A stretch of DNA of 64,000 nucleotides, from NCBI GenBank assembly GCA_013397115.1, contig VWZW01001281.1:558250-622249 (forward strand). The letters are read 5' to 3'. Below, one piece after another: positions 62,965 to 64,000 of the stretch. A model generated the notes under the pieces. It was not told the origin of the DNA. It did no database searches and worked only from the letters and a program-made list of their open reading frames with translations. Within the stretch, counting starts at the first letter, position 1. Each line of letters begins with the position of its first letter. The position numbers and the translations under genes were made by a program. The stretch is from Edolisoma coerulescens (taxonomy: Eukaryota; Chordata; Aves; Passeriformes; Campephagidae).

Positions 62965-64000
62965 GATACCTACATTCCTCACTATGTAATGTGTGTCCTT
63001 TTTTTTGCCTACTTTCTCAGGAAAAGAGCTGTACAGTTTATGTGGTTAAATCAAATCAGGATCCAAGCATTTTGATATGCTTTTTGTTTTTAAATGAAAA
63101 GTAATTGAAGAATAATTAATGAAACACAAGATAAATATCAACAATGTAAATACAATACTAGACATTCAAACATTATCAAACACCTGTGACTTGCTGGATG
63201 TCTAACTGGATTTTGACCACCACTCTGCTATGCCAATGTTTCTCTCCACAGTCACAAATTTTTGTACATTGTTAAATTTTTTCAAGTTGATTCCTGCCCT
63301 CAAGGTCTCTTAGTAGTCACTTGTTTGCTATGTAACCAGGCTGAGACTCAACCTAAGGCAGATTCACCTTTGGTAATTTCCTCCCAGCACTATGAGCTTT
63401 TGGGTGATGCCTTCTCAGACAGCTGCAGGTCTTACACTGCCCCAAGTTATGTCAATGTTGCTCTCCTGGCTGCTGCTGTCCAGGAATCACTGGGGGTCTG
63501 TGTGGATCTCCCACACCTGCCCTCAGGCTGGTACCTGCCCTGTTTGTGTCACTGAGGCCGTGCTGCTCTGCCTGTGGCCCTGGCGCCAGGATTTATCTGA
63601 TTTCTGTGTTGTTATGCAGTGTCCCTACAATTAGAACTTCATCTCTCTGGTGCTGTTTCTGAAGTTTAATGTTCTTCCTATTGCTTGACTCATCTATTTG
63701 CTAATTTTGTGTGTATGCATCTCTGTTGGAAACCTCAGGGATTTGCCTAACTTTGAGCTCACCTGCCCAAGAGCACCTACCTGGGGTGGGCTAGGCTGCT
63801 TTTTCATGTGTACGTGGCAAGGGAAGCGTCTCACTGTCTTTTGTGCCACGGGCACATCCCCAGGCTAGGTAGGGTCACACTAGGCAAGGATTGGAACACA
63901 ACCGAGGCTGCCTTTTTTCCAGTTTGAGCCCCACTGATGAAAACAACAGCAAAAACTCGAGCACCCTGAGCTCAGTGTTGCAGCCCCTGCATTCCCAGTC
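62965..64000. other. Non-coding stretch
   Basis: No exon, repeat or promoter pattern is supported. An open plus-strand frame at 63262-63555 has no recognisable motif and a second frame overlaps it. Confidence 0.5.

Noticed and set aside
1..64000. tRNA, rRNA, CRISPR, prophage or bacterial operon features
   Set aside because: I read for clover-leaf patterns, regularly spaced repeats and ribosome-binding sites with long frames, and saw none. The window is vertebrate non-coding DNA in character.

Overview
The window reads as vertebrate, and specifically bird, nuclear DNA. It is AT-leaning, has stops in every frame at short intervals, and holds no prokaryote-type gene array. Its repeats are avian: several CR1 retrotransposon fragments, one of them still showing reverse transcriptase motifs, and endogenous-retrovirus long terminal repeats (LTRs) of kinds I associate with songbirds. 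The songbird assignment rests on memory of repeat families, not on a search. I found no tRNA, rRNA, CRISPR array, complete gene, or complete mobile element with an intact coding region.

Layout. (1) 1-5457 looks like the 3' part of a plus-strand gene: two adjacent exons (4720-4782 and 5281-5457) with good splice sites share one open frame and end in a stop codon. The upstream intron carries a CR1 relic with a solo LTR nested in it (4-bp target duplication), next to a second LTR fragment. (2) 5458 to about 8275 is the likely 3' untranslated region, with three AATAAA signals. (3) 8.3-32.1 kb is non-coding, with one copy of a dispersed 107-bp repeat, a cluster of homeodomain-type TAATTA sites near 25.3-25.5 kb, and other regulatory-looking AT-rich stretches. 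(4) 32.1-33.4 kb holds a solo LTR with a 5-bp target duplication and then a CR1 3' end. (5) 37.3-37.9 kb is a CpG island containing a possible first coding exon with a strong splice donor at 37769. (6) 38-47 kb is non-coding, with a CR1 tail, the second 107-bp repeat copy and a repeated 27-mer. (7) 46.5-47.6 kb holds another CR1 fragment and a solo LTR with a perfect 6-bp target duplication. (8) 56.3-56.8 kb is a second, weaker GC-rich CpG cluster. (9) 61.8-62.96 kb is a long GC-rich LTR with a CCAAT box and a TATA box on the minus strand.

How it fits together. The simplest reading is the end of one gene, then intergenic or intronic sequence with two possible promoters (37.3 kb and 56.3 kb). 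All four well-delimited LTRs lie on the minus strand, opposite to the plus-strand exons. No novel molecular system is visible. The points most worth checking are the unidentified C-terminal exons, the two CpG islands, the three LTR insertions with clean target duplications, and the 107-bp repeat pair.
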